Shown here: positions 22,964 through 34,812 of the stretch, piece after piece
Position numbering within the stretch: the stretch's first letter is position 1
Layout of the letters: each line of letters opens with the position of its first letter
Source: Rugalucina vietnamica
Taxonomy: Eukaryota; Mollusca; Bivalvia; Lucinida; Lucinidae
DNA: 64,000 nt
NCBI GenBank assembly: GCA_964017185.1
Contig: OZ024878.1
Coordinates: 5,270,151 to 5,334,150, forward strand
Direction of reading: 5' to 3'
Notes under the pieces: model-generated
What the model was told of the DNA's origin: nothing
Databases searched by the model: none
What the model saw: the letters and a program-made list of their open reading frames with translations, nothing else
Translations under genes and position numbers: made by a program

Positions 22964-25900
22964 CACGCCCGGTAAAGTGCAAATTGACCACCGGCGGTGG
23001 TCAACGTAAAAAAAGTTGATATACATCCGGTGGTCGTTTTGAGCGTTTCCTGTAATTAGTTTTCGCGATTTTGGTGGATGTGGAAGTTTAAATGTTTTTT
23101 TATCAAAAACGTATTATAAAAATCAAAGAATGTCAGGCTATCAGTTTTTTGCCATTGAATGTCTAGCCGAAGTGGTAGTTGAAAAAATAAACCCGTTTTA
23201 CTGCAATCGTTTCCGGCCCGTTTGATCGGTAGTGAAAACGAAAGTAGAATCTGGTCAAACACGGGTTAAAATGCCTTGATCGTGCATTTGCAAGCTTTCT
23301 GTAACCAATGGCCGTTGCAGTTAGTTAAATTGGCACGAATTTAGCTTTTCAGACATAATTTTAAAATATTTCAAGCTTTCTTTTCAACACTTGGATCGAT
23401 TTTGTACCGGCGGTCAACTTGAAGTTGCGGTGGTCGTATTGATCAATGGGGATTACAATGTAAATTTTTTCATCGTGAGAGAAAGCCAGAAAAATGCAAC
23501 TTGATGTCGTTTTCTGTAAGGGGGTACGGTAACATTAATGGAGATGCATTCTAGACACAACCAAATCCAAATCAATGCCGTCGGTGTCCTCATAATTCAA
23601 TTTCGTTTGTCCATTAGCCATTCAGTCACATAGTTTAGCAATATCGGATGTATTTATTATTAATTTTTGGTAACCCCAACAATACAAATACTACCTCATG
23701 CAAGATGCATTGAATGTATCTACATAATTCGCTTTGACTCGAAGAAATGCCACTAGAATAACAATGTGGTCAATTTGCAAACTAGGTGGTCAATTTGACC
23801 TTAAACATGAGCAATTTTGAAATGATTTACTGTCCAATTTGAAAAGTATTGAAGGACATCCCTGCTGTTTAATGTTGAGCAGGCTCAGTCTGGCAGATTC
23901 GATAATTATAGGAGTAACACTAAGCAAAGCGTTCATTGTGTTGTTTGTATGAAAACTATCTCCTGTTTTGCAATATCAATTCTTTGAATATGTAAAGGTG
24001 AATAACAACGTTGTTTATATCAATTATATCAGAAGTTCTTCGGGAACAACAGCTTGTGAATTGCTGGTGCCAATAGATTCTGTATTAGCTTGTGCTTGTG
24101 CATAGCTATGGTCTATCATATTCAAACTTCGTTTTGATTTCATTGGGGTGCTAGTATACATGTATACATGTACGGACTTAAGGTGGCTCGATATCAATTT
24201 TTGGCAACCTCATAAAAAATTTCAAAAATATTTCTAAAGCTGGTTATGTGTGGATGTTTAGATTCGAAAATTGCCAATGTGATGATACCAAAATTATTAA
24301 ATTCTAATAAATATTAGATGCAATATAAGGTACAAACCACCACTTGTCGTACACCACGATCATATTGTCCCGACAATTAGTATGCTATAGAAACATTTTT
24401 AAAAGCTTCAACTTGAATGTAAAAAGTTATTATTTCCCTTTCAATACCGGCTGGATATGTGTCAGATGAGGCATTCTTGTTAGAGAATTTAAAACATCTG
24501 TTCAATTATTAATAATTTTTAAATAAAAAAGAACAAAACAAGCAATTTTTATGCATTTTCGTTTTCCATTCTTCTTACTTCTTCTATTGATGGGATATGC
24601 ACATTTCTTCGACCATATGATTTTCATCACAATATGTGTAATCTATATTAAACAATACAAATTTTACAAGAACCAAATAACGATAACTCTTGCTTTTCGA
24701 GCTCATTACAATTGTCTTATCGACAGGCCTTAATACTTTTGATTTAGTCCCTGTTTTTATGTTTTTCTTCTTAGGAAATCCGAACTTTCCTTTCGGTGTA
24801 TAGATTTTAGAACAAATTGTCTTTTGGGGTTGATGAACCAATAGCTCTATAGGGTGATGAACTGTATTTTGGCTTTTTCTTAGATGGCGATTTGAACGGA
24901 CTCTGGACAACGTCTAGGATTTTCTGTCCACGCCAGAGATATGGTTTTTTGTTCGTCAGGTAATGACGCTTGGTTCGTTTCCCTTTAAATCGACCCATCT
25001 GGAAACGTATAAAGGAAAACATAAGGTCAGTAGGCGCACCTAGAACTGACGAGGCCAGTTATTCTTCAGCATTAATACATGTATTCATTCTACACTTTGC
25101 AGTGGACAATTATGTGATCTCGACTCGTTTGAACTAGCGTTTGGGTTTAACCAGCGAGCCAGTCGACTGCTGGAAAAATCCAGAAAGATTATGAATCTAT
25201 TATTCCAACTGCTCGTGAGGTACATGCATGTGTAATTTTACACGTCAATTCATCTAGCATTGACAATGTTATTATGACCAATGTTTCTAAATATTTCGTC
25301 TGAAATTGATATAAACCACGTGATTATTCATCTTTACATATTCAAAGAATTGATATTGCAAAACAGGAGATAGATTTCATACAAACAACTAAATGAACGA
25401 TCTTTGCCTACTTGTACCTTTTTGCTTAGTGTTACTCCTATAATTGTCGAATCTGCAAGACTGAGCCTGCTCAACATTAAACAGCAGGCATGTCCTTCAA
25501 TACTTTTTAAATTGGTCAGTAAATCATTTCAAAATTAAGGTCAAATTGACCACCTAGTTTGCAAATTGACCACACTGTTATTCTAGTGGCTTTTCTTCGA
25601 GTCAATGCGAATTATGTACATAAATTCAATGCATCTTGCATGAGGTAGTATTTGTATTGTTGGGGTTACCAAAAATTAGTAATAAATACATCCGATATTG
25701 CTAAACTATGTGACTGAATGGTTAATGGACAAACGAAATTGAATTATGAGGACACCGACGGCATTGATTTGGATTTGGTTGTGTCTAGAATGCATCTCCA
25801 TTAATGTTGCCGTGCCCCCTAACAGAAAAACGACATCAAGTTGCATTTTTGCTGGCTTTCTCTCACGATGAAAATTTACATTGTAATCCCCATTGATCAA

Positions 25901-26376
25901 TACGACCACCGCAACTTCAAGTTGACCGCCGGTACAAAATCGATCTAAGTGTTGAAAGGAAAGCTTGAAATATTTTAAAATTATGTCTGAAAAGCTAATT
26001 TAGTGTCAATTAAACTAACTGCAACGACCATTGGTTACAGAAAGCTTGCAAAGGCACGATCAGGGCATTTTAACCTGTGTTTGACCAGATTCTACTTTCG
26101 TTTTTACTACCGATCAAACGGGCCGGAAAGGATTGCAGTAAAACGGGTTTATTTTTTTCAACTACCACTTCGGCTAGACATTTAATGGCAAAAAGCTGAT
26201 AGCCTGACATTCTTTGATTTTTATAATACGTTTTTGATCAAAAAATATCTTACCTTCCACATCCACCAAAATCGCGAAAACTAATTACAGGAAACGCTCA
26301 AAACGACCACCGGATGTATATCAACTTTTTTTACGTTGACCACCGCCGGTGGTCAATTTGCACTTTACCGGGCGTG
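22964..26376. mobile_element. Long-TIR DNA transposon E2, CACGCC ends, 5-bp TSD
   Basis: TIRs of ~1.05 kb (22964-~24025 and ~25310-26376) begin CACGCCCGGTAAAGTGC. TAGAG is duplicated at 22959-22963 and 26377-26381. The TIRs hold many copies of GGTGGTCAA/GGTGGTCGT in both orientations. The ends align with transposon E1 (CACG...GGTAAAGT...GACC.CC) and the duplication length is the same, so the two appear related. The 1.3 kb unique centre holds a 63-aa basic frame but no recognised transposase. Confidence 0.85.
24809..25000 (-). CDS. Small basic frame in the centre of transposon E2
   Basis: Preceded on the - strand by an acceptor-like CGTTTCCAG, a 63-residue frame begins MGRFKGKRTKRHYLTNKK and continues with a Ser/Pro/Lys-rich part (SPFKSPSKKKPKYSSS) before a stop. 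It looks like a nuclear, DNA-binding-type N-terminus and may be the surviving first coding exon of the transposase gene. No family is recognised, and chance cannot be excluded. Confidence 0.35.
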
Positions 26377-26479
26377 TAGAGGTCAAAATCTAGAACACCG
26401 ATTTTTTTTTCTTTTTATTTCTTAATAGAAACAACTTAGGAAGATGGTTGGTCATTCATCTTTTGACTTTTTGACACTG

Positions 26480-27690
26480 TCTTGTGTGTCACGACGGTAA
26501 GGGTCAGTTGACCTACTTTCCATGGTTCAGTGATTTTGCCTTATATGTTGACACTCAATTAGTATATTTTCTTACTTCTTTCAGATTATGAGTGAGTACG
26601 ACCAGGCCTTTGACCCCAATATACTTATAGGTCACTGTGACCTAATTTCACGGTTCAGTGATTTTGCCTTATATCTTGACACTCAATTAGTATATTTTCA
26701 TACTTTTTTCAGATTATGAGTGAGTATGACCAGACCTTTGACCCCAATATACTTATAGGTCACTGTGACCTAATTTCACGGTTCAGTGATTTTGCCTTAT
26801 ATCTCGGTACTCAAATGGTTTATGAACAAACTTCTTTCAAAATATGTTTGCGTGTGACAAGACCTTTGACCCTGAAGTAGTCCTAGGTCACTATGACCTA
26901 ATTTCACGGTTCAGTGATTTTGCCTTATATCTTGACACTCAATTAGTATATTTTCATACTTTTTTCAGATTATGAGTGAGTATGACCAGATCTTTGACCC
27001 CAATATACTTATAGGTCACTGTGACCTAATTTCATGGTTCAGTGACTTTGCCTTATATCTCAGCACTCAAGTGGTTTATGAACAAAATTCGTTCACACTA
27101 TGTTTGCGTATGACAAGACCTTTGACCCTAAAGAAGTCCTAGGTCAATATGACCTGATTTCACGGTTCAGTGATTTTCCTTTATATCTCGGCACTCAATT
27201 GGTATATGGACATAATGCTTTCAGGATATGTATGAGTATGACAAGACCTTTGACCGTAAAGTATTCCTGGGTCACTGTGACTTAATTTCATGGTTCAGTG
27301 ATTTTGCCTTATATCTCGACACTCAGTTGGTATTTTTCATACTTCTTTCTGATTATGAATGAGTATGACCAGACCATTAACCCAAACATACTTATAGGTC
27401 ACTATGACCTAATTTCATGGTTCAGTGATTTTGCTTTATATCTCAACACTAAATGGGTATATGATCATATTTCTTTCACATTATGAGTAAGTATCACTAG
27501 ACCTTTGACCCTGAAATACTTATAGGTCAGTGTGACCTTATTTCACGGTTCAGTGATTTTGCCTTGTGTCTTGGCACTCAGTTGATATATGAACACACTT
27601 CTTTCACAATATGAGTGAGACCTCTACATCTTAGGTAGTTATAGTTAACTTCCATGGTTCAGTGATTTTGCCTTATTGCATGAAGGCAAA
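26480..27690 (+). repeat. HINE H2 right core array (~128 bp units)
   Basis: About ten units, each with GGTTCAGTGATTTTGCCTTA, then GACCAGACCTTTGACCC and AGGTCACTGTGACCTAATTTC. The last two units are diverged. Confidence 0.9.
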
Positions 27691-27880
27691 AAGATGTATG
27701 GGTTACTGGTCGGGTTGGGCCTTATGTTTGACAAAGGTCAGAAGCAGTCGAGCACGCTGTCCTGCGACAGCTCTTATTATAAAGATCAAAGCTTTTTGAC
27801 ACACTGACGGTATTCCAGAAATATATTTTGAAAAGTTAGTTTTTGTAACTTGACACACTAAGTCAGTGTAAAGTTACTCA

Positions 27881-28056
27881 GCGTGCTTAGTGGCTTGAGC
27901 ATTGGACTCCAAATCAAGAGGTACTGGGCTCAAACCCCACTGGCGCTGGGTTGTGTCCTTAAGCAAGACAGAACTCCTCATAGTACTAAGTGGTCAGTAC
28001 CTATGATAGATGAACATGACTGAAAAAATGTTGACTGGGATGTTAAACCACAAAAT
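27881..28056 (+). repeat. tRNA-derived SINE family A, diverged copy
   Basis: A-box-like TTAGTGGCTTGAGCA and B-box-like GGGCTCAAACCCC, then TTAAGCAAGACAGAACTCC and a tail GGGATGTTAAACCACAA. It has the same order as the other family A copies. Confidence 0.7.
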
Positions 28057-28091
28057 ATATACACAACATGTTCAGATTTTAATCTTTTATA

Positions 28092-29049
28092 GCCTCCTGG
28101 TACCATTTCTCGAACGCGACCAACTCTCGACCAATAATTTGATTTACACCAAATAAAACATAAACTCTGGTCCACAAGAAAACAATTTGGACGGGTTTTT
28201 CTTCGTCAGTCAAAGGGCGACGAAACAGGCACAGTGCCAAGTGACAGCCTCGTTTTGGATTTCCCTAGCAGACGATGGAAACCGCCCAAAATCAAAGCAA
28301 AATGCATCTACTCTGATTGTCTGAAAAAAAATTCTTTGCTCAAAAATATTCCTGAATTCCATTTTATTTTCTATCTCATGTCAGAAGCTATCTTCTATGT
28401 ATTCAAATCAATTTTGGACGAATGAAACACACCTAGCGTCTTCTAGCTTTACAAATATTTGTTTACACCCCTGTGAAAATACAGTGTCCGTGAAAATCGC
28501 ATGAGCAACAAGAACGTTTTTCTTTTGTTACTGGTACTACCTCTCATTCCTAGTGGCTCTCCCTAGTGTGATCACTTGTTTAATCCCAAAAAATCAAATA
28601 GAAATTGGCTAAGTCTGCTCAGTTTTGGTGCTGGCAAAAATACAAGAAAACAAAGTGTAGTAAGAGACCAGTGTTTAGGTTGGACCTACTCATAATGACC
28701 TACGTGGTAACATGCCTGCATTTTACCATATAATCTTACATTTAAATACCTCCTGGGTGACTACACACTGTTTTTCCCTGATTCCCTCGCATTATTATAT
28801 ATGAAAACAAGCTCAAATAGTCTGTTCGAGAGTTGGTTCCATTAACTGAAGGAAACATGATTTTTAGTGGTGATGCAACGGACCGTGCTGTGCACGCGCC
28901 ATATGACGTCACACATAATTTAATAGGTCATTGACGTTGGCAATGTTGTGTCTACAAAATCTGATCATTAAATTAATTTTAGTGCATGTTCTAAGATTAT
29001 TGCATGTAACAATGTTATAAAAGTGGTTCGAGATATGGTACCAGGAGGC
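28092..29049. mobile_element. TA-flanked DNA element, GCCTCCTGGTACCAT ends
   Basis: The inverted ends GCCTCCTGGTACCATTTCTC and its mirror (…GGTACCAGGAGGC) are ~25 bp and flanked by TA on both sides, which fits the Tc1/mariner group. The 958 bp between hold no transposase. Confidence 0.75.
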
Positions 29050-29205
29050 TAGTTACCATTGAAACAAAACACAAAAACTGCTGGAATATTCAAATTCCAT
29101 CTGATGGGCAGTATGTGACAATGATAAGACATTTTAACATTGTAATTTGAAACCAGATTATATTCATGTAAACTGCAATACTGTTATCTGTGATGAAATA
29201 AAATG

Positions 29206-29437
29206 GAGTCTTTGTGTGCTAAAACCAACAATCTGGGTATCGACCAGGTCCAACACAAAGTGGCCTGTACAGTCACAGAAAAGAGCTAGAAGCTTGAAAT
29301 TTTGGATATAAGTAGAAGAATTGTACTATCCGTGTAGCAAAAACAAAGGTGCAGATCAGCTGTGCAGATACTGCACAGCTGATTTGTGCCTTTTGTTATT
29401 GCCTTTGCATGTTGTTGGTTTTCTTATGTGGTGGCTC
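29206..29437 (+). mobile_element. MITE family 1, copy 10
   Basis: A complete copy with AAAT at both flanks. The palindrome is of the GCTGTGCAG / CTGCACAGC variant seen in copy 5. Confidence 0.85.
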
Positions 29438-29588
29438 AAATACCGAATGAGAAACTGTTGTGTATTCTTGTTTCTACTATCCAACTCCCAGTCAGTTATC
29501 AGTAAAACTGGACTACTAAGCACTAAATGTAATTTGGGCCTTTCAACTTACATGCAATTTGTCCTCTGATTCAAATTCCATATTATAG

Positions 29589-29770
29589 TTTCTTGGGGAA
29601 AAGATGACCTTAAGTACTTGAGGAGAACAAATGAAAGTGCCCGAGTCGCTGTCCCTCAATGTTACTATCTGTGGCATTTTTATGCCCCCAACTACAAAGA
29701 AGGTGAAAGGTTTTGGTCTGTCCATGAAGTGCATGATTTATGCTTAGCACACGGTCAGGAACTGTTAGAG
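29589..29770 (+). CDS. Probable internal exon, unknown domain
   Basis: Acceptor CCATATTATAG and a strong donor GAG|GTAAGA enclose two bases plus 60 open codons. The peptide is rich in aromatic residues (e.g. VPQCYYLWHFYAPNYKEG and ERFWSVHEVHDLC). I do not recognise the family. It needs a preceding exon ending in phase 1. The alternative end of C2 exon C at 20436 leaves exactly that phase, so it could be a C-terminal extension of the C2 protein, but a one-in-three phase match is weak evidence. It may instead belong to an unrelated + strand gene whose other exons are outside or unseen. Confidence 0.5.
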
Positions 29771-30578
29771 GTAAGATCTTGTTTGGTATGTGGTTTATAT
29801 ATAAAAAATAAGAGGGCTTGTATTTTTTTCTTTTAGGCTAGGGGCCCATTCTATGAATGTAATTTCCCTTGTTTGAATTCTTGATAAAGTGAATAGATAA
29901 TGGGTACATTGTGTGCGCAAACTAAATGTCTTGACCATGCTTTTGAAGATATGCATGTGGTTTGGATATACCATAATGGCATAATCCTCAGATTAATTTT
30001 TGTCACTTTTTTCGCAGTTTGAACTTAGTTGCTTATCGGGCATTTTGACAATGATAGTGAGTGGGTACATTGTGTGCAACTCCTAGATTCATGCCAATTC
30101 TTCTAAACTGGACATGGTCTGAAGAACTGGCCTCAGGTTAATAAGCCTAGTGTACCATTATTGACTAATCTTTTTGCAAAGACAAACATGAAGTAAAAAC
30201 TGGCATTATAGAAAGATAAATAACAACATCAACTGTTTAGATGATTTATTTGATCCATTGTTTATGAAATTTATTTACAATAATAATAAATAAGCCCAGA
30301 GTTGAAATCACCTCTGGTTAATGTTAATTCACATTTACTGAATAAAAACATTTGATCAAAATCTACACATACAAACACATTACCGGTATTGCATATATAT
30401 CCGTGTCACAATATTAAGTAGCATGTACATTTGTATTAATTTTAAATGATAGGCAATTCACACACTGCTGTTATGGTTTGTGGTTTTTCATATAAGCATC
30501 TGGGGGCAGTCACATACCATGTAACACACATTTTATGTTTGCCCCGTCACTGTACTCAACAATATTCACAATAAAATT
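29771..30578. other. No gene seen
   Basis: AT-rich, intron-like. No repeat border or exon is evident. Confidence 0.5.
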
Positions 30579-30783
30579 AGGGGAGCGAGGTGGCGTAGTG
30601 GTAGAGTGTCGGACTCCGAATCGAGAGGTCCTGGGTTCGATCCCCACATGCGTCATCGTGTTGCATCCTTGAGCAAGACACATTAACTCCCTACAGTACT
30701 GGTTAAACCCAGGAAGCGTTGGCTCCGTCCCGACATGACTGAGAAATTGTTGACTGAGACGTTAAGCCTCAACACAAACAAAC
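30579..30783 (+). repeat. tRNA-derived SINE family A, best copy
   Basis: Head GGGGAGCGAGGTGGCGTAGT (A box GGCGTAGTGGTAGAGTG) and B box GGGTTCGATCCCC at ~30633, then AGCAAGACACATTAACTCCC and a tail with GACGTTAAGCCTCAACAC. Pol III promoter boxes are intact. Confidence 0.9.
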
Positions 30784-30984
30784 AATAAAATTAAGAACAC
30801 TGAATCATTTAGAAACATTGTGTCTTTGTTCTAAGCCTGGTATTGATTTTTAGAAACAAGGCTTGTGGTGCTGTTTTTGAACTTATGCACTCATATCAAC
30901 AGATCTTTAATCAAAGTTTGGATCATGCTTTCACGTCTCACAGAGTCAAAATGATCCCAACAAATAATTTCTTGAAAACAATAA

Positions 30985-31216
30985 GAGCTGCAGCATGAGA
31001 AAACCAACAATGTGGTTTCCAAATAGGTTTGACACAAACTAAGCTGTTCAAGCATAGAAGATGGCTAGAGCCTGGAAATTTTGGATTTAGAAATAAGAGG
31101 AATTGCACTATCCGTAAAGCGAAAACAAAGGCGCTGATCAGCTTGCAGTTACTACAAGCTGATCTGGGTATTTGGTTTCGGATATGCAAAATGTTGGTTT
31201 TCTCATGACGCAGCTC
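30985..31216 (+). mobile_element. MITE family 1, copy 11
   Basis: Complete, with diverged ends (GAGCTGCAGCATGAGAAAACC). The palindrome stem is changed on both arms (GCTTGCAG / CTACAAGC). Confidence 0.85.
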
Positions 31217-31519
31217 AATTATAAATATATATCTTAAACCCTCAACCACTTATAAAACACTTTGTACAAATTGATACTTTGCATCCCAACAAATAAAAGA
31301 ACATGTAATACCGGGACAGATTGATATATTATTTGTAGTTATAAAATTCAAGACACTGTCTTTAGATGCCAAAAATTTATGAGGAAGAGGGACTGCAGTT
31401 TCATAAAGAGTAAACAAAGACAATAGAATAGACATAGAATATCTACTAAATCTAAAACATTCCGAGTTTGCCATTTAAAAAATCCTACAGCTGTTGAAGT
31501 TTGTCATTGAGCATGACAC
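31217..31519. other. No gene seen
   Basis: AT-rich non-coding DNA. Confidence 0.5.
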
Positions 31520-31865
31520 ATTAATAGACATTTTTCACTTTTGAACGTAAATGCTGCTGGCGCTTGCGGTTACGACTTTGTGTGTGATGGGCGACGACTC
31601 GTGAGGGCATATTTGAGACGAAGGCGAGGGGCGATATGAAGAATTACTTAGTCAAAACTACCAACAGCCCACCGGAGGTGTATTAAATGAGACACGCAAA
31701 AAACGAAATTGTCCAAGACGCCTAGCTGAATAGTTCAGTAGGTAGAGAGTAAGACATAGAATCGAAAGGTCCTGGGTTCGAGTCCGGGTAGGACAAAAAT
31801 TATTTTTCCTTTTCTTTGTTTCTTCCTTTTTTCGCACCTGTGACATTAAAGCTTAAAAAAATAAA
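31520..31865 (+). mobile_element. tRNA-containing repeat module, copy 1
   Basis: A ~200-bp head (AGACATTTTTCACTTTTGAACG ... CTTAGTCAAAACTACCAA) is followed by a tRNA-like block (A box TAGTTCAGTAGGTAGAG, B box GGTTCGAGTCC at ~31774) and a T/C-rich tail with TGTGACA. The same order occurs inverted at 39140-39575. The acceptor stem does not pair well, so this is not a working tRNA gene. Confidence 0.7.
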
Positions 31866-32164
31866 AAGAAATAAAAAAAAAGGAAAAGAGAAAATAAAAT
31901 TTTATCTATTGGCAAATGCAAGAATCACAAAATGCAATGCTGCATTTAATACTAAAATCGTAAGTTTCTGGTTTAAACTGTCTAGTGAGAAGGCAGACCG
32001 CATGTATAGGTTTTTTATAGGTCTTGTTGGAAGCCGAGATATTGATCGTCATTAGAAGAACGGATCAGCGACCGATCCTAACGTCAACATTTATTTCCTG
32101 ACTGGCTGGTACAGATAATGTGGATAGGATAAGCTGACCGCCTCTAATGACTAAAAAAATACGC

Positions 32165-32402
32165 AAGCGTCCCCCGTGGCCGAGCAGTTCAGAGCGCTGT
32201 TTCATAATCACTTAATCATCTCACCGTTGTGTCTGGTGTGAGTTCAAGACCCACAATGGCCACATGTGAGACAGACCAAGTTCTGTTTGCGGGTGTGCCA
32301 GGCGGTTTTTCTCGGGGTACTCCCGTTTTCGCCCCACCTACTGTTTGGCGCTTTTCATATGAGCTGAAATAATCTTGAAAGGGACGTAAAACTGAATTTT
32401 AA
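32165..32402 (+). repeat. tRNA-derived SINE family B
   Basis: Leu/Ser-tRNA-like head (GTGGCCGAGCAGTTCAGAGC, A box) and B box GAGTTCAAGACCC, then a body with GGTTTTTCTCGGGGTACTCC and a tail AAAGGGACGTAAAACTGAAT. The layout is typical of molluscan SINEs. Confidence 0.8.
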
Positions 32403-33839
32403 CAAATACACAAGACACCAAATCAAAAAGTATAGTCACGGTACATGTTCAGATATATGTGTATTACGTATTAGATGTAAAACTACAGTTTCACGTGCTA
32501 TCTCGTGAGCGAACGATGTTTATTTTGTCGATGTCTCGTTTTGAGTCCATTCGACAGTAGGAAGAGCGATGGGGCAATACCCTACATGTAGCTACAATAT
32601 GCCTAGCCACACAACTGTTTTTGTTAATTGTAGACTTTCAACAGTATTTCTGCCATATCGAGTGCGATGGTTACGATGTAGAAAATTAATTTGGCAAGAC
32701 ATAAGCTTTCGTTCTGATCCTCATTTATTCTGTGTGATAGTATGCGTGTTGTTTCACCTGGTTGAATTCAAATAAATAAATTAAAATCAAACTAACACAA
32801 TTATATTATTTTCAGGAGTTTCTAAAGTGTTTCCGTAGAGGACGCATAGTGTTTCAGTCGCCCCATAGTTTACTTTTGATGTTCGCCATTTTCACATACA
32901 CGTAGAAGCAATTTTGGACACTACACATTCTGTCTAAGTGCACAAATTATTCATTTGTTTCACAAATAATGGTGTATACAGTCTTCACATTGACACGTGT
33001 TTTCTTAAGATTATTGCCTCGTGTATTGTCCCTTTTAACAGAATGGACGCTGGTCTTGTTTGGAAAGAGCTAGTAATTTTGTTTTTTATGCCTGTTGTTG
33101 AATTGCTTGTGATGTGTTGCACCGCCATGTCTCTCCCGCCTGGTGTCTATGTTAGGATGGGAAATTTAATTGTATAGATTCTTGGTCATTCTATTGTTAC
33201 TTGATTACAGATAAGGGTCTCATTGTGCTCATTTCTGATCATAATGATACGTTTTTATACAATTTTCGGCCCGTTCAAGATTATTTTAGTTCATATGAGA
33301 CGGGTAAATCAGTAACAGGAGGAAAAGAGGAGAACCCTGAGAAAACGAACTTGCACACCCACAAGCAGAACTTGGTTTTGTGTCACCCTTGATTGTAAGA
33401 CTGATCAATTGGGCAGCAACCTAAGGCGAAGAGTTCATTGTCTTGGTGTTGGTAGTTGCCAAAGCGATATTGCTGCGCTGAAGGTTGTTTTAATCCATTT
33501 TATCACATGTTGTGTGATGTTGCATCAATCTTTGTTGTAAGGACTTTGATTGTATCGCAAGCATATACGATGGTGCTGACACTGATAGACAATACCCGAA
33601 TACACATATTCATGTACAGTATACCACGCAGACATTTCACGTGTCCATTTACCGACCTTTTATACAAACGTACCGCCATTCATGATTCTAATATATATAC
33701 ATGTAAAAGGGGAAATTTAATTGTGTTGTGTTTGGCTATTGAAATTTTGTCCTAGGGCCCATCGACAAAACAAAGATCATATCAAGCCGGATCAGTTATC
33801 AAACCACATTGCAGCTTGGAAAGCCGAACGCAGTTGGTG
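32403..33839. other. No gene seen (1.4 kb)
   Basis: Frames of 63-99 aa occur but have no splice context or family resemblance. No repeat borders were found by eye. Confidence 0.5.
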
Positions 33840-33843
33840 TTAA

Positions 33844-34578
33844 GGGGATGCCAATTGTCAAAAACTAATACTTGTATAATTTTTACCTGTATAAAGAAAA
33901 ATGACAATTTTTCTAAGGAGACTGGGCATTCTTGACACATTCTTGTATGAGTCATTCAAACATCGAATACATATTCTTTTATGCCCCAAACCTCAGCTCT
34001 AGAGGGCTCAGCAGCACGCTTATCAGCATTGTTCAAGTCACTTCCTGGTTTGACTCCATTGTCATCCGTCTGGCATGTCGGATAAATTTTACTAAAAGCT
34101 TTCACCGTAAACATGATCTCCAATGTCTTGACTACAATCTGTGAAAGTATTTTGAACAAAAAGTCAATATTTTGGGAGAAATCATACTATTTACTGTATC
34201 TGCTGTATAAGGTTTTCAGCATATATGATAAATACCATGTTTTCCACGAGAAGAAATCATCTCCGAGTGGACAAACTTTCACAGATTGTAGTCTGGCTTT
34301 TGGAGATCATGTTTATGGTGGTAGCTTATAGTAAAACTTATCCAGCATGCCAGACAGATGACAACGGAATCAAACCAGGAAGTAACTTGACCAATGCTGA
34401 TAAGCGTGCTGCTGAGCCCTCTAGAGCTGAGTTTTTGGGCATAAAATAATCTGTATTCGATGTCTGAATGACTCATACAAGAATGTTTCAAGAATATCCA
34501 GTCTCCTTGGAAAAATTGTCATTTTTCTTTATACAGGTAAAATTATACAAGTATTAGATTTTAACAATTGGCATCCCC
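33844..34578. mobile_element. TTAA-flanked foldback MITE
   Basis: GGGGATGCCAATTGTCAAAA is mirrored at the other end (…CAATTGGCATCCCC), with TTAA on both sides (33840-33843, 34579-34582). The arms of ~310 bp match closely and the spacer is ~110 bp. TTAA duplication is used by piggyBac and Kolobok. The GGGG start fits Kolobok better. The frames on both arms are the same sequence. Confidence 0.85.
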
Positions 34579-34668
34579 TTAAGGGCATGCGTTCTTTTGT
34601 CCTTTTTTAACATTTAAAAGTACGATTTCTATCATGATAAAGTTTATACTGAACCTATTAAGCAAGCC

Positions 34669-34812
34669 TCTATGGTGCAGTGGTTATTTCACGTGCCTTA
34701 TAAACCAGAGATGGCAGGTTTGATCCGGGTCTTCTTGAGTCTGTCGGATGAGACTATAAACTGAGGTCTCGTTTCCATATGACCTTTGCTGTTGGATTAA
34801 CGCTCAAATCAA
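34669..34812 (+). repeat. tRNA-derived SINE family C
   Basis: A-box-like ATGGTGCAGTGGTTATTT, B box AGGTTTGATCCGG, and a body with GGATGAGACTATAAACTGAGG and ATTAACGCTCAAATCAA. Confidence 0.75.

Larger units (their letters stand above)
22216..27775 (+). mobile_element. HINE H2, with two core arrays and an inserted transposon
   Basis: The 5' palindrome (AGCTCGACTGCACGAAGTGC, 22220-22239) is followed by a CGTTCC/CCGTTCC microsatellite (22263-22305). The left array has ~165-bp cores (22318-22958) and the right array a different ~128-bp core (26480-27690). The end (~27745-27775) carries CAGTCGAGC ... GCGACAGCTC. The left core is homologous to the core of H3, although the termini differ. A 3.4 kb transposon (22964-26376) splits the left array. 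No coding sequence. Confidence 0.6.

Noticed and set aside
31717-31795. tRNA gene
   Set aside because: A and B boxes are present but the acceptor and anticodon stems do not pair, and the block is part of a repeat found again at 39.3 kb.
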